From Cymodocea nodosa (Eukaryota; Streptophyta; Magnoliopsida; Alismatales; Cymodoceaceae): a stretch of DNA of 64,000 nucleotides. Position 1 is the first letter of the stretch. The number at the start of each line of letters is the position of its first letter. The notes below the pieces were generated by a model. The model was given only the letters and a program-made list of their open reading frames with translations. It was not told the DNA's origin and made no database searches. Of the stretch, positions 12,649 to 23,060 are shown one piece after another. The DNA is taken from positions 5,422,501-5,486,500 of the forward strand of contig CM072336.1 in assembly GCA_036874045.1 (NCBI GenBank). The letters run 5' to 3'. The translations under genes and the position numbers were made by a program.

Positions 12649-13479
12649 ATGACAAATATTGGAGGGGAGGGGAAAGGTACTGCTGTAGTGGTACTTGCAG
12701 TGGTGTTATGCTCGAATGTTCTTGTTGGGAGCGTTCTTTGTAGGCAGATTGCGGGAGAGGGAGATGAGAAGTTCTTTTTCAACGGTGGAGGAGTTGGAGT
12801 TGGATTTGGAAAAGGTGGGGGAATTGGTGGCGGACTCGGACATGGCATTGGAGGTGGGTTTGGCAAAGGTGGTGGAATAATCGGAGGTGGCTTTGGGAAG
12901 GGTGGTGGATTTGGAGGTGGGTTTGGCAAAGGTGGTGGTCTTGGCCATGGCATCGGAGGTGGTTTTGGAAAGGGTGGTGGATATGGAGGTGGATTTGGTA
13001 AAGGCTTTGGGATTATTGGAGGTGGTTTTGGAAGGGGTGGTGTAATTGGAGGCGGGTTTGGCAAAGGCGGTGGCGTAGGAGGTGGGCTTGGCCATGGTGG
13101 AGGAGTAGGTGGTGCCTGTGGTAAAGGAGGTGGTGTTGGGAAAGGTGGTGGTCTAGGCTACGGTGGAGGAATCGGATCTGGGGTTGGCAAAGGTGCTGGA
13201 CTAGGCAATGGCGGAGGAATAGGAGGTGGGTTTGGCAAGGGTGGGGGAATCGATGGTTGGTTTGGCAAGGGGGGGGGAGTCGGTGGTTGGTTTGGCAAGG
13301 GTGGTGGAATAGGAGGAGGGTTTGGAAAGGGAGGAGGCATAGGCAGTGGATTCGGCAAGGGCGGCGGCCCGTTTGGCGGTGGTTTCGGCAAGGGCGGCGG
13401 CCTGTTTGGCGGTGGTTTCGGCAAGGGAGGCGGCCTATTTGGCGGTGGAGCGGGAATTGGATACGGAGGACATCATTAA
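12649..13479 (+). CDS. Secreted glycine-rich protein (GGGFGKGGG type)
   Basis: The 276-residue protein begins with a likely signal peptide: a short polar start, then a hydrophobic stretch at about residues 11-31 ending near GSVLC. The rest is over half glycine, built from irregular GGGFGKGGG, GGGLGHGGG and GGIGG modules. Lysine, histidine and large hydrophobic residues sit at regular spacing. Such proteins belong to the plant cell-wall glycine-rich group, which acts in the apoplast; the exact role of this one is unknown. It is one uninterrupted exon with no introns evident. A single cysteine (near residue 160) interrupts the repeats. The related gene at 22,173-23,060 has the same plan. The ATG is the first in the frame and gives the signal peptide directly. 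Long open frames on the other strand here are by-products of the base composition. Confidence 0.85.
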   Translation: MTNIGGEGKGTAVVVLAVVLCSNVLVGSVLCRQIAGEGDEKFFFNGGGVGVGFGKGGGIGGGLGHGIGGGFGKGGGIIGGGFGKGGGFGGGFGKGGGLGHGIGGGFGKGGGYGGGFGKGFGIIGGGFGRGGVIGGGFGKGGGVGGGLGHGGGVGGACGKGGGVGKGGGLGYGGGIGSGVGKGAGLGNGGGIGGGFGKGGGIDGWFGKGGGVGGWFGKGGGIGGGFGKGGGIGSGFGKGGGPFGGGFGKGGGLFGGGFGKGGGLFGGGAGIGYGGHH

Positions 13480-14348
13480 ATTGGCGGGAGAGTACGGCGT
13501 GCGTTGCATGCATGGCCAACCTCAATTTAATCTCCCTTTTACGAGTCTAATATCATTCCCTGAATCTGTTTCTGTGCTCTTGTCCTGGGGGAGTGTACGG
13601 ATGTCACGGTAAATTTAATGTTTAATGGTATGGCGTATATTAATTGAATAAGTTGTTTCAATAGTTGCTATGCAAGGAGTGCATGAACCAATAGATACAT
13701 ATTTATAATATTCCCTCTTAATTAATATGATAATGAGCGCTGTACCATCCCGCTCATGTAAATTTCCGTTTTTATGTGGAAGTAAGTTTTTTTCCTTCTG
13801 TTTCTGGGACATTTTTATTTTATGTTTTTTATTATTTTCTTGTTTTCTAATTATTTACACCTACAAGTGGGTTTAGCGTTTTGCAACCTCCAACCACAGG
13901 GACGTTAATGGAACCATTAGAGATTGCACCATGTAAAGTGAAAGATTCTCTTCTTCTTTTTGTCTATTAATTGAAGGCATCAAGATAGAAAATGCGAACA
14001 AGTTCAAGAATGAATTTCCAACGTCCAAAATATATATATAAAAATTAATAACGAAATGTATACCATGTAAAATTCTGCAAAGCCGAATTTTAAATCTCAC
14101 CCCATCATTTATCAAGAAATATTTACAAAATTCGATATTTTTTGAAGTTCCTATTCTTATATCATCATCTTCTTCGTTGTTATCAAGCAAAAAAAAAATT
14201 GACAAAGGAAACGAATTAATTGGATTGGCAGAAAAAAGCATGGTTCCTTGTCAACCAGAAAAAGGTTTTACATTTATTTTCAAGTGAGACCACGAGTATG
14301 AAATTATGTCAAAGAATATTAGAGATGCAAATCACCAAATTACAAAAT
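13480..14348. other. Intergenic between convergent genes
   Basis: This holds the 3' flanks of the glycine-rich gene (plus) and the AP-1 sigma gene (minus). A 122-codon open frame on the minus strand at 13,873-14,241 has no recognisable domain and lies in AT-rich DNA just past the AP-1 sigma stop, so I do not call it a gene. Confidence 0.5.
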
Positions 14349-17300
14349 CTACTTTGTAGCTTGCACAATCATGTTGCTAAGTGAACTCGCTTCCTCTTTT
14401 GCTGCTTCCACAAGCGAATCCTACAATCAAGGGGTGAAATGTTCAGCCAAAATAAGATGAAGAAAAGAGTTTCTTTGTAGAGAGATGACAGCACAAACAA
14501 GCTGCAATAAATCAAATTTCAGTTGGGCCGGCTTCCTAACAACCACTCCAAGCAGAGCTTTCTATTTATCATATACAAGTGGTTAAGTTGTAGCCTCACT
14601 TGATGATGATATACAAGGCTTTTGCTAATGCCAAATTATAGTAGAGACTTTACCATTATTTTGCATTTGGCGTAGAACGGTTTTCCTGTTGAACCAGCTT
14701 TTGCATTCGCAAATGACAAATGCAAGGCTAAATCATGTTGTAATTTTTAAGTGTTTATGTGAAATCAACACTTGCCTGTTGTTAATTCTAAAGGAAAACA
14801 AACATTTTACTTTTTTAAGAATAAGTGTATTAAGATGCTAAATACTTGAAAATCTCCTTTGCATGAGTTTTTACTGATATTTAGTAAGAAATAGGATTAA
14901 GCAATGTAGGATTTAAATCCTGACACATCACAACACCGTGGGAGCGTATCTTTCCATTTGGAACAATGGCCAATGAAAGGTATATGGTTTCAGATAAATG
15001 ATTATTCAATATTAGTTTGATGAGATTCTTGTACCTAGAACTGATTAAGAACATCTGTATATAGGATTATAGTATCGAGTCCCACCTTAGGTTAGGTAAG
15101 GTTGACACTTAGAAGTCTTGTATTTGCAATATTCTACAGAACAAGGTCTGTACTCTCTCTTCTATAATGAAGAATGATCTGTTCTAATTCATAAAGATAG
15201 CTTACTGTATGAACCATATAAATCATTGTATTGTGTGTTTATGCATCTTTGTTGATATCCATTCTCCATCCTACTAGTACAACAAGGATGACAAGTTTTT
15301 GTCGGATGTATTGCTTATTGATTCTATTATATTATTTGCGAGCTTAAAATCGAAGGAAGTCAAAAAAATCATTTTTTATCACAAAAAATAAACATACCAC
15401 TAATCAAAAAAATCCTTTTGTCACAAAAAGCAAACATGCCGCTAATGCAGTTCTACAATGCATTAAACAAAAAAAAAGATGAAAACGGGATTCCCAGATC
15501 TACCAAACTTATGCCTTACAGTTTCTCTAATGTTATGGTATAACCTGATGCACAATATCTGAACATCAACCATATTCTACCTTTATCAACAGAATCTAGA
15601 ATCTACCAATACTAAGAAACGAAAAAAGGAAACAATTTTACTCATTGAATAGCAACAAATCACAAATTCGCAATTATTATTCTCTGATCAGATAAGTATT
15701 GGAATAATCTCTCCTTTCAAAAATGCTTGATTCCATCATAGTAACACAACAATTTCATCTCACAATAGTATTTTGAAGTATCATAAGCATACTAGAAATT
15801 GTTTGATTATTTATCATATCAATTAGCTATAACACAAATTGATTTCTAAATGGAATTATTTTATACAATAACAACAATCTATCTCAGCTCCAATCCCACT
15901 GTATAAGGTTGGCTACATTAATTGTTTTCTTCCATATATTTCTATCTATAATAAAATATTTGATTAAATTACAGAAATTTAAATCTTGTCTTATAATTCC
16001 TAATCAATTAATTTTAAGCCTTCTTCTACTTCTTTTAATTACTTCTACACTATTAATTCTTCTTTGGTGCATTCTTTGGCTTCTTAAGAATATGACAAAA
16101 CTAGCTAAGCATTTTTTCTCATAATTTCATAGTATAACTCATTAACTTGATACCATGATAATTATTATAATTCTATATATTTTCCTTATTCTTAAATATA
16201 AGTATTAAAGAATTCTTTCTCCATTTATCTGGCATCTTCAATGTCTTTAAAATTAAATTAAAAAATTTAGTTAACCATTTAATCCTTATTTCACCCATAT
16301 ACTTCCATACTTCAATAGAGATAACACCAAGTCTAATGGTTTTCTCACATTTCATTTTTTATGGTTTCTTCTACCTACAAACTACTAATTCCTTTAAAAT
16401 AACTATAGTTTATATATTTTGTACTACTACCAAATTTTGCATGTAAGAGTTTCCAACAATAGATTCACCAAAAATTTTACTAAAATGCCTACACCATCTA
16501 TCTTTTATTTCATTTTCTTTTACTAAAACTCTATCATCCTCATTTTCAATACACTTGACTTAAATCTCTAGATTTTCGTTTCCTAACTTTAGCCAATTTA
16601 TGTATATCATATATTTCCTAACAATTTTTTTAACATTTCTTTTTGTTAGTTCATATTTTTCTAAATTTTCCCCATTTCTGCATTTATAAATAACTTTTAT
16701 AGCATTCTTTCTTTCTTTCACTATCTTTGTATATCTTCATTCTACTACCAACTTTCTTTATTTGGTGGAGTAACCCCGCAAGGCTCTCCTCAAATTTTCC
16801 TAGTAACCTCTATCACAAATAGTCATTTCATTCCAAAAGTTCATTTACCTCTCCATCTAATTCTCATATTCCTTTTTTAACATCATTTTATTTTCACTTT
16901 TTAAATTCCACCACATAATTCTTGGGGATGGCATCATTTTATCAATAAAAGAGATCATATTTTTATGATCAGCTCAATAAAAGAAATCATAGTAACTGTT
17001 GAAATGTAAGCATCCATCTCAAAGACAATTAGCAATAACTTCGACTGCTCAAAAAAATAAAAAATAATCTTACCTGTGCTGCAATAAGCCGTGCAACTGT
17101 TTTCTTGCTAGACTCTTGGAGTTCACCGGCAATTAGAAGTTCATCTAGGATGTAGTATGCCTAGCAATTTGGGGATAAAATGCATCATGCAGGTGAGTGA
17201 TATGAATAACAAGAGGTTGGAAGATGAAAAATCATCTAGACAACTACCTTGTGAAAATTGAAGATCAAATCCAACTCACATACCTAAAAAAGAAAAGAAA

Positions 17301-18568
17301 TTGTGAAGAACAAGAAAAAAAATCAGTATTTGATGAAAAAAGGTTGAACAAAAGTAGATTATTCTTGGTTCAGTGTCTCACACTTCCGAAATAGCGATCA
17401 AGAATCTCGACAAAATGATGTATAATTTCTAGTATCTCTAGTTCGTTGTCATCTTGATCAATGCACATACAGAAGTAAAGACTGGCATATCTGCAATGGA
17501 AGTTTAGCATGAGGATACATTTATTTTTTTTCTAGATAATGTTAATACCTCTTGACCAAAACTTTAATTTAACAAAGAACATGACATCTTACCTTTTGTA
17601 CACTACTTTCAACCCTCTCCATTGAACGAAGTTGCAAAGTTTTGGCCCACGTGAGAGAATCACCCCACTAAGCTCTCGAATCACCTTCAAGTTCGTGACG
17701 GTATCAAGCAACATCGCAGATAGATGGTCAGAGTAAAGGCAAAAATGCAGGGTTACACAAATACCGTGTGGACTGTGAAGTTCCTCTATAAAATGATTGC
17801 TACATAAAACTAGGTTCAATATAAACTATCACCCAAGAAATAGTACTTACAAAACTGGCACGGCTGTAGAAGGAAATCGATAGTATGTTTTCGGGAAATG
17901 GTAGATTACCGAGGGCGACAAATCAAGAAAATCTTAACACAACATAAGAAACTTCGGAAAATATATTTGTTACGCAACTCCGCAAAGCTGATTAGGTTTT
18001 TAATCATGAATTTCAAAAACAGCTCTTTCTGAAACATAATCGAATACACAAATCGTCGATTCTGCGCTTGCCATAAGGATTACCGTTTAAGAAAAATATT
18101 TTGAGACGGCAATACCTTGGACCTCTCCTTCTGTTGGTACGGAGAATACCACTTCGTCAGCCTGACTTTCCCTTGTCGACTAATCAGGATCACGAAATGA
18201 ATCTGAGCCAGAGAAGAACAACAGACAAGAAATAACAATCACAAACGGCAATAATTCGGATAGATTCAACAGAAAAGACCAAGCGTGAAACTTTGTGAGA
18301 ACCACACTAAAACCATGCAATGTAATACTTCCAGGGAAAAGCACAGCGTTAACCAAAATCAGGTCGTTGTAGCAACGAAATAGAGTCACACGAGGAGAAC
18401 CAGTAATAGATAGCAAAATGCGTTCTTAAAATCAAAGATCTCCCATTTCCAGAGAAACACGCAAAATCACAGGCGTAGCACATTGTACCAGAATCTTCAA
18501 TCACGGAAAGGAAAAAGTGTACGGGATTGAGATCTAGAGATGTAGAAGTAAGAAAAAATCCCAACCAT
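14349..18568 (-). CDS. AP1S: AP-1 clathrin adaptor complex, sigma subunit
   Basis: This is the small subunit of the AP-1 adaptor, which with beta, gamma and mu subunits selects cargo for clathrin vesicles at the trans-Golgi network and early endosome. Seven exons: 18568-18566 (the ATG alone), 18202-18116, 17684-17593, 17490-17382, 17283-17248, 17160-17074 and 14420-14349. They join in phase to exactly 161 residues, the usual length of plant AP1S. The protein reads [20 protein letters not shown] at the start, has [12 protein letters not shown] in the middle, and ends [11 protein letters not shown]. The whole chain is one longin-like clathrin adaptor small-chain fold. A first coding exon holding only the ATG followed by an intron is, as I recall, typical of this plant family. 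Intron 6 (14,421-17,073) carries an RTE LINE fragment in the same orientation. No defects were seen. Confidence 0.95.
15868..16940 (-). mobile_element. 5'-truncated RTE-type LINE in intron 6 of AP-1 sigma
   Basis: Read on the minus strand, this copy matches the central and reverse-transcriptase parts of the LINE at 200-3030 and ends near 15,868 in the same TTGTTGTTATTG-type tail. It stops near 16,940 before the endonuclease region, the usual 5' truncation of LINEs. Compared with the copy at 26.8 kb it also lacks about 0.4 kb next to the sequence around 16,110. The longest readable piece is 60 codons at 16,173-16,355. Confidence 0.7.
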
Positions 18569-18800
18569 CTTGTGTGGTGCGACGCACTAGCAAACGCCAC
18601 TTCTTCCAAGTTCGATCGATCACAATAGAGAGAGGAATGAAGATGGTCGGAGCTCGAAATCCAGATCCAAACGGGGAACGCCAGACGGTGCAGTGCAGAC
18701 TTGAGTCCTAAACCTTTGGGCTGGAATGACAAAAACAACCTAATATTAATAAAGTAGAAGGACTTTAATCAAATTTTAAATTTCGTATTTAACAGATTTA
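18569..18800. other. 5' leader and flank of AP-1 sigma
   Basis: The AP-1 sigma ATG is at 18,568 on the minus strand, so this holds its leader and proximal promoter. It is much richer in GC than the DNA to its right. I see no clear TATA box. Confidence 0.4.
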
Positions 18801-20430
18801 TTAAATATAGCAATTGGATCGGGTCATTACAGATTGATCCGGTCCAGCTTGATTTTTTAAATCGGATTGGATTGGGATACAGTAAATTAGAAAATCAACT
18901 TGTAGATCAGTTAGTCCATAAGTTTATTTAGGTCAAGTCAGACTAGTCCATAGGTTGATTTAGGTTAAGTTTAGGTTGGCCTGCGAGTTAATTTGGATTA
19001 GGTTGAAATTAATAGAAAATAAAAAATAGAATATAATACCTCTTTTGTATACATTAATAAATGTAATGTAATTAATAAATGTAAACATAAAAGTTGATGT
19101 ATACAAAATTAATAAATGTTAAAGTAAAAGTTGTTAAAAAATTAATAAATATAATACAAATATGTTTAAATATATAAATTGACGTAACAATTGGAAATGT
19201 AGAATAAAGTTTAAATAATGTTTGATATGTATGTTAGAAAAAATTAAATAAGAGATCTATGGGAACAAATGGAAAATAATTAAATAAGAGATTTATCGTA
19301 ATAAATGGGAAAGAATTAAATAATTTTAATCATAGCTATTTAATAAGAGATAATCCTAATTTTCTAGATTTTGATGTAATAAATTGAAAGAAAATACAAA
19401 AATGCACATTTCTTATTTTATCGTTAATATAATTTTGATGTAATAAATGTTTAAATATAATTATGTACATTGTACATTAAATGTAAAAATATTTAATGTA
19501 ATTACAAAAATAATGTATTTTTAATTTAAATTTAGAAATAAAATAATTATTTTAACTTTATAACTTGTGTTTGAATGTGTTAATAGATGATAAATTATAA
19601 ATGGCTTATTGATGATGTTTTGATATTGATGTTAATGTGATAAATAATGATTTATGAATAATGACTTATGTTTGATGTTCATGTATTTATAAATAAAATA
19701 ATGTGTTTGAATGATGAATTGATTATCGTAAACGTTGTAAATTTTTTTATTTTAATTTAAAATCAAAAAATAAATATAAAAAATAAAAAATTTTGGTTAG
19801 ACCAAAGTTAAGATTCAGTCAAACCAAATGAAAAATAAATAAAATAAAAAACTTCGATCGAACTGAAGCCTATCTTCAATTAGATCAGTCAGATCGAAGG
19901 AAAAAAATAATAACTTAAAAATCTTCAGTTGGACTGAAACTTATTTTCAATTAGATCGAAAGGAAAAATAATAAGTTTATCATCAATCTGACCAAATTAA
20001 AAAATTAAAATATATCAATCAAACTAAAGAAAAATAATAATAATAATGTTTAAAAAAATTAAAAACTTTCATCTAACTGAAGTTTAAGATTGAAAAATTA
20101 TAATAATAAAATATTTAAAAAATAAAAAACCTTGGTCTAACTAAAGTTAAGCATCGATCAAATCAAAAAGAAAAATAAAAAAATAAAAATTTAATTGAAT
20201 CGAAGTAAAGTTATGGTCATACCGTTAAAAAAATAAAAAACTAAAAAAGTTTGATCGAATCAAAGTTGACCTTCGGTTAAACAAAATAAAAATTTATAAA
20301 AAGAGTAAACTATAGGTGGGTCTGCTGCTTCAAAATAATTTTTAGGTCGAACTAGACTGTCAAAAAAAAATTAAACCTAACCTGCCCAACCCGTAGCTCA
20401 CATGGGCTGCCACTTTTTGGCCATGCTGGG
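18801..20430. mobile_element. Possible non-autonomous DNA transposon, AT-rich interior
   Basis: The left end (18,810-19,010) has GATCGGGTCATTAC and GATCCGGTCC words. The right end (20,370-20,440) has CCTGCCCAACCCG and CATGGGCTGCC words. Such GGGTC/CCCAACCCG ends are common in plant hAT-like elements. The interior is extremely AT-rich, without coding capacity, and includes the minisatellite at 19,790-20,300. I could not match exact terminal inverted repeats or a target duplication, so the call is tentative. Confidence 0.3.
19790..20300. repeat. Degenerate minisatellite, period about 50-70 nt
   Basis: About eight diverged units follow one plan: a YTTSRTCNAACTGAAG-like head, a middle such as TTAAGATYGATCA, then an A-rich tail ending AAAAAATAAAAAAC. 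Heads lie near 19,793, 19,852, 19,922, 19,980, 20,069, 20,131, 20,191 and 20,251. The unit length varies because the A/AAT tail varies. No reading frame is kept across units. Confidence 0.6.
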
Positions 20431-21016
20431 GCATTGACACATATAAGATTTATACAGAAATTTATGTGTATACATTGTACATGCTACATACTTAATGGTT
20501 GAGTGAAGATGGAAGTAAAAAAGAAGAAGAAGTGATAATTAAAGAACGACTGATCTTAATCGTTCACTATCAGTGCTTATACTCGTTTAAGTATAGATAC
20601 CAATATATTTCATTTTCTGATACATATAATATTTGTCAATTCAAATTTATTTACTTACGGTCAGACTTTAAGTTTATTATTTTTATTTATGAATTTATTA
20701 TTTTATTATTATCTATGTTTATAAGTTTTTAATCGGAAATAATCATATTCGAGTTAAGATATTTTGATTTAGATATTTATGTTAAGCTTTTTACTCATAA
20801 AATACGGTATATCAAACTCAAATTTTTAGATGCGAAATGGGGCATTTGAATAATTATCTAGGTATTAATAAAAACATTCCTATTGTCCGAATATTAAATA
20901 GATACACAAGTCTATCAATGGCGACAGTGCAAAGTCCGGCGGTATCTGAACTAAAGCCGGCTGAAGGCTGCGCTGCAAAGATAATTTTTCATCAGTGAAA
21001 TGGTCATTTCAATGTG

Positions 21017-21210
21017 CTTATTGATGTAATAACAATGAATGTGCTCGTTCAACAGCATTTTCTTTTGAATTAATCAAAAGTTTTATTTTTGTAATGGACG
21101 TCAATAAGCGTAGGTAGGTAGCTGTTGATTAATTGCAATCTACACTTTGTATTGATCAACAGCTACCAATGCTAGCTTATTGATCTAATAATAATGTGCT
21201 TGTTTAATTT
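21017..21210. repeat. Direct repeat flanking the 21.1 kb foldback
   Basis: GCTTATTGATGTAATAACAA at about 21,017 and GCTTATTGATCTAATAATAA at about 21,174 are followed by similar TGTGCTYGTTYAA tails. They bracket the inverted repeat. The left arm of the foldback begins with the reverse complement of the shared GCTTATTGA word, so the block mixes direct and inverted copies of one short sequence. Confidence 0.55.
21101..21183. repeat. Long imperfect inverted repeat (hairpin)
   Basis: The arms at 21101-21133 and 21151-21183 pair over 33 positions with five mismatches and two G-U type pairs, around a 17-nt loop. The longest uninterrupted helix holds GGTAGCTGTTGATT against its partner AATCAACAGCTACC-like arm. 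It could be a foldback MITE remnant or a small-RNA precursor. Sequence alone shows only the pairing. Confidence 0.75.
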
Positions 21211-21735
21211 ATTAGAAGCAAAATATGATAAAAAGGCAGCAATGTTTTGTGAAGACCTGTGGATATATGAAGCCAGAAAATGAGGAAGGAACGTTCATGT
21301 AATATGGAGGATACGTATGGTATATTCGGGATTGAGATTCTCTTTTATTCATTATGCATGGTTGAAGGGGTGTTTTTCATAAGAAAAGTAGAAAAATACA
21401 TGAGAAATATAAATTTAAAAAAAAAAAAGTATTCACAATACTTTACTACTAATTCACATATTCTATGCGTGAAAATGAAAATCAATCTTGACCGTCCATC
21501 ACTACCTACGAAATGATAATAATAATAATAGAGCGGCAAAATAAACGCAGGCTGCGCCGCATCAGACCAAATAAATCAACGGCGCCGGCTGCAGTTGCAA
21601 ATTGAAAGGAGATCATCAAGAACGTCACGTGATCCTCACATGAGTGCAAGCCTGTTGTTTTCTTTTCGCCTATATCTGAAGAGGCTGCCTTGCTAAACTC
21701 TGTATTTGTAATTTTTGTTAATACTTATGAATGCA

Positions 21736-21757
21736 ATATATATATATATATATATAT
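21736..21757. repeat. (AT)n microsatellite
   Basis: Eleven AT dinucleotides in a row. No function is implied. Confidence 0.9.
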
Positions 21758-22104
21758 CAACATTATCATAAGAAGGAATATTGTGATGCATGATCGATCA
21801 CCTTAATTAGTATGCGTAGCTGGTTAGAGACTGGCTGCCCCATTGCGTCGGAGTGACCGAACTCGAGATGAGTCCTTCCCATGCCCAGCTAGCTGAATCA
21901 AAAAGACGTACGCTACGCATGCATCATGAGTTTCTAGATGAATCAACCAGCGAATTGAAAGCTGATCTCTCCCCATGTTTTGAGTTGTAAATGCTGCCTA
22001 TATACAGTTGTTGCAATAAATCGGGACGGAGCTCATTTACTCTTGTTGGTGGGAGTTAGCTGTGATGAAATAAAGACACCAGGATGTATCACGATCACCA
22101 TGTT

Positions 22105-22110
22105 TATAAA
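22105..22110 (+). promoter_or_regulatory. TATA box of the second glycine-rich gene
   Basis: TATAAA at 22105-22110 overlaps an upstream ATG at 22110. Transcription would begin some 25-35 nt downstream, so that ATG would not be in the mRNA. This decides in favour of the next in-frame ATG at 22173. Confidence 0.65.
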
Positions 22111-22172
22111 TGATCGACGTACGAGACTCGCTCCAGCCAAGGCCGACGATAGGAATTAGCAGTGGAAAGATC

Positions 22173-23060
22173 ATGTGGCTTCGTAATGGAGTGGTGTGCT
22201 TCCTTGCTCTTGCATTATTAATGGCGACGAGTGATGGGCTTATTCTTGATGATCATGAAGCGGCTGGTGGTGCTGTGGTGACCGAAGATGGCAAGCACCT
22301 CCTTCCTGGTCACAGGCTCGGGTTTGGAGGTCGTCTTGGCCATGGTATTGTCAAGAAAGGATTCAGGCATGGACTGGGTGGTGGGCTTGGGCATGGGTTT
22401 GGGAAAGGCGGCGGCTTAGGAGGTCGGTATGGCAAAGGCGGTGGCCTTGGTGGTAGACTTGGGCACAGGTTTCGAAAGGGTGGCGGTTTGGGAGGTGGAT
22501 TTGGAGGCGGTGCAGGTGGTGGATTCGGACATGGAGGTGGCTTGGGTGGTGGTGGTGGCCTTGGGCATGGTGGTGGACTAGGCGGTGGCCTTGGGCACGG
22601 TGGTGGTGGTGGATTTGGTCATGGTGGTGGCGGTGGCCTTGGTCACGGTGGTGGCTTGGGTGGTGGCGGTGGCCTTGGTCACGGTGGTGGCTTGGGTGGT
22701 GGCGGTGGCCTTGGTCACGGTGGTGGCTTGGGTGGTGGCGGTGGCCTTGGTCACGGTGGTGGCTTGGGTGGTGGCGGTGGCCTTGGTCACGGTGGTGGCT
22801 TGGGTGGTGGCGGTGGCCTTGGGCACGGTGGTGGCTTGGGTGGTGGCGGTGGCCTTGGGCACGGTGGTGGCTTAGGAGGTGGAGGAGGGCATGGGCACGG
22901 AGGTGGCTTCGGCGGTGGTGGAGGAGCGGGAGGTGGGACCGGTGGTGGAGGTGGAGGCGGGTTTGGTGTCGGAGGTGGGTTCAGTTTTGGAGGAGGAGTG
23001 GGTGGTGGATTCGGGGTTGGCGGTGGTGGCGGAGTAGGAGGCGGTGGTGGCGGTCGTTGA
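22173..23060 (+). CDS. Secreted glycine-rich protein (GLGHGGG type)
   Basis: The 295-residue protein starts MWLRNGVVCFLALALLMATS, a clear signal peptide. A short acidic/polar segment (about residues 23-45, containing DDHEAAGG) follows, then a glycine-rich domain to the end. That domain has three parts: irregular GKGGGLGGR modules, a block of near-identical 12-residue GGGLGHGGGLGG units, and a GGGGFGVGGGF-type tail. It belongs to the plant cell-wall or apoplastic glycine-rich group; its specific role is unknown. The frame is open from an ATG at 22110, but that codon overlaps the TATA box, and the start at 22173 puts the signal peptide at the N terminus. It is a single exon. It shares its plan with the gene at 12,649, so the two look like dispersed relatives. 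Confidence 0.85.
   Translation: MWLRNGVVCFLALALLMATSDGLILDDHEAAGGAVVTEDGKHLLPGHRLGFGGRLGHGIVKKGFRHGLGGGLGHGFGKGGGLGGRYGKGGGLGGRLGHRFRKGGGLGGGFGGGAGGGFGHGGGLGGGGGLGHGGGLGGGLGHGGGGGFGHGGGGGLGHGGGLGGGGGLGHGGGLGGGGGLGHGGGLGGGGGLGHGGGLGGGGGLGHGGGLGGGGGLGHGGGLGGGGGLGHGGGLGGGGGHGHGGGFGGGGGAGGGTGGGGGGGFGVGGGFSFGGGVGGGFGVGGGGGVGGGGGGR
22641..22856 (+). repeat. 36-nt coding minisatellite, six units
   Basis: Units start at 22641, 22677, 22713, 22749, 22785 and 22821, and a seventh degenerate unit starts at 22857. The first five are identical or nearly so, and the sixth differs mainly by GGGCAC for GGTCAC. Because 36 is a multiple of three, copy-number changes keep the frame and add 12 residues each. 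The uniform codons point to recent expansion. Confidence 0.9.

Larger units (their letters stand above)
20431..22104. other. Intergenic, upstream of the second glycine-rich gene
   Basis: No coding gene is supported. The stretch contains a long foldback at 21,101-21,183, a direct repeat flanking it, and an (AT)n microsatellite at 21,736-21,757. The last few hundred bases should contain the promoter of the glycine-rich gene. Confidence 0.5.

Noticed and set aside
12603-13525. Long minus-strand open frames, proline- or arginine/histidine-rich
   Set aside because: They are mirror images of the glycine codons of the plus-strand gene. They lack unbiased sequence, a plausible leader or a recognisable domain.
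13873-14241. 122-codon minus-strand open frame downstream of AP-1 sigma
   Set aside because: AT-rich, with no recognisable domain or promoter; most likely 3'UTR or chance.
15055-15200. Sequence with an LTR-like flavour (GAGTCCCACCTTAGG and CTCTCTTCTATAATGAA) in AP-1 sigma intron 6
   Set aside because: No second repeat, primer site or clear match to the other LTR-like fragments could be shown.
22110-22172. N-terminal extension of the second glycine-rich protein
   Set aside because: Its ATG overlaps the TATA box and it would bury the signal peptide.
22641-22856. Regular 36-nt repeats resembling a CRISPR array
   Set aside because: The units are contiguous with no unique spacers and lie inside a plant coding sequence.
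22578-22875. Open frames of ~95 codons overlapping the 36-nt minisatellite in other frames
   Set aside because: A 36-nt repeat without stops stays open in several frames, and the encoded TKATATTQATTV-like and valine-rich repeats are by-products.
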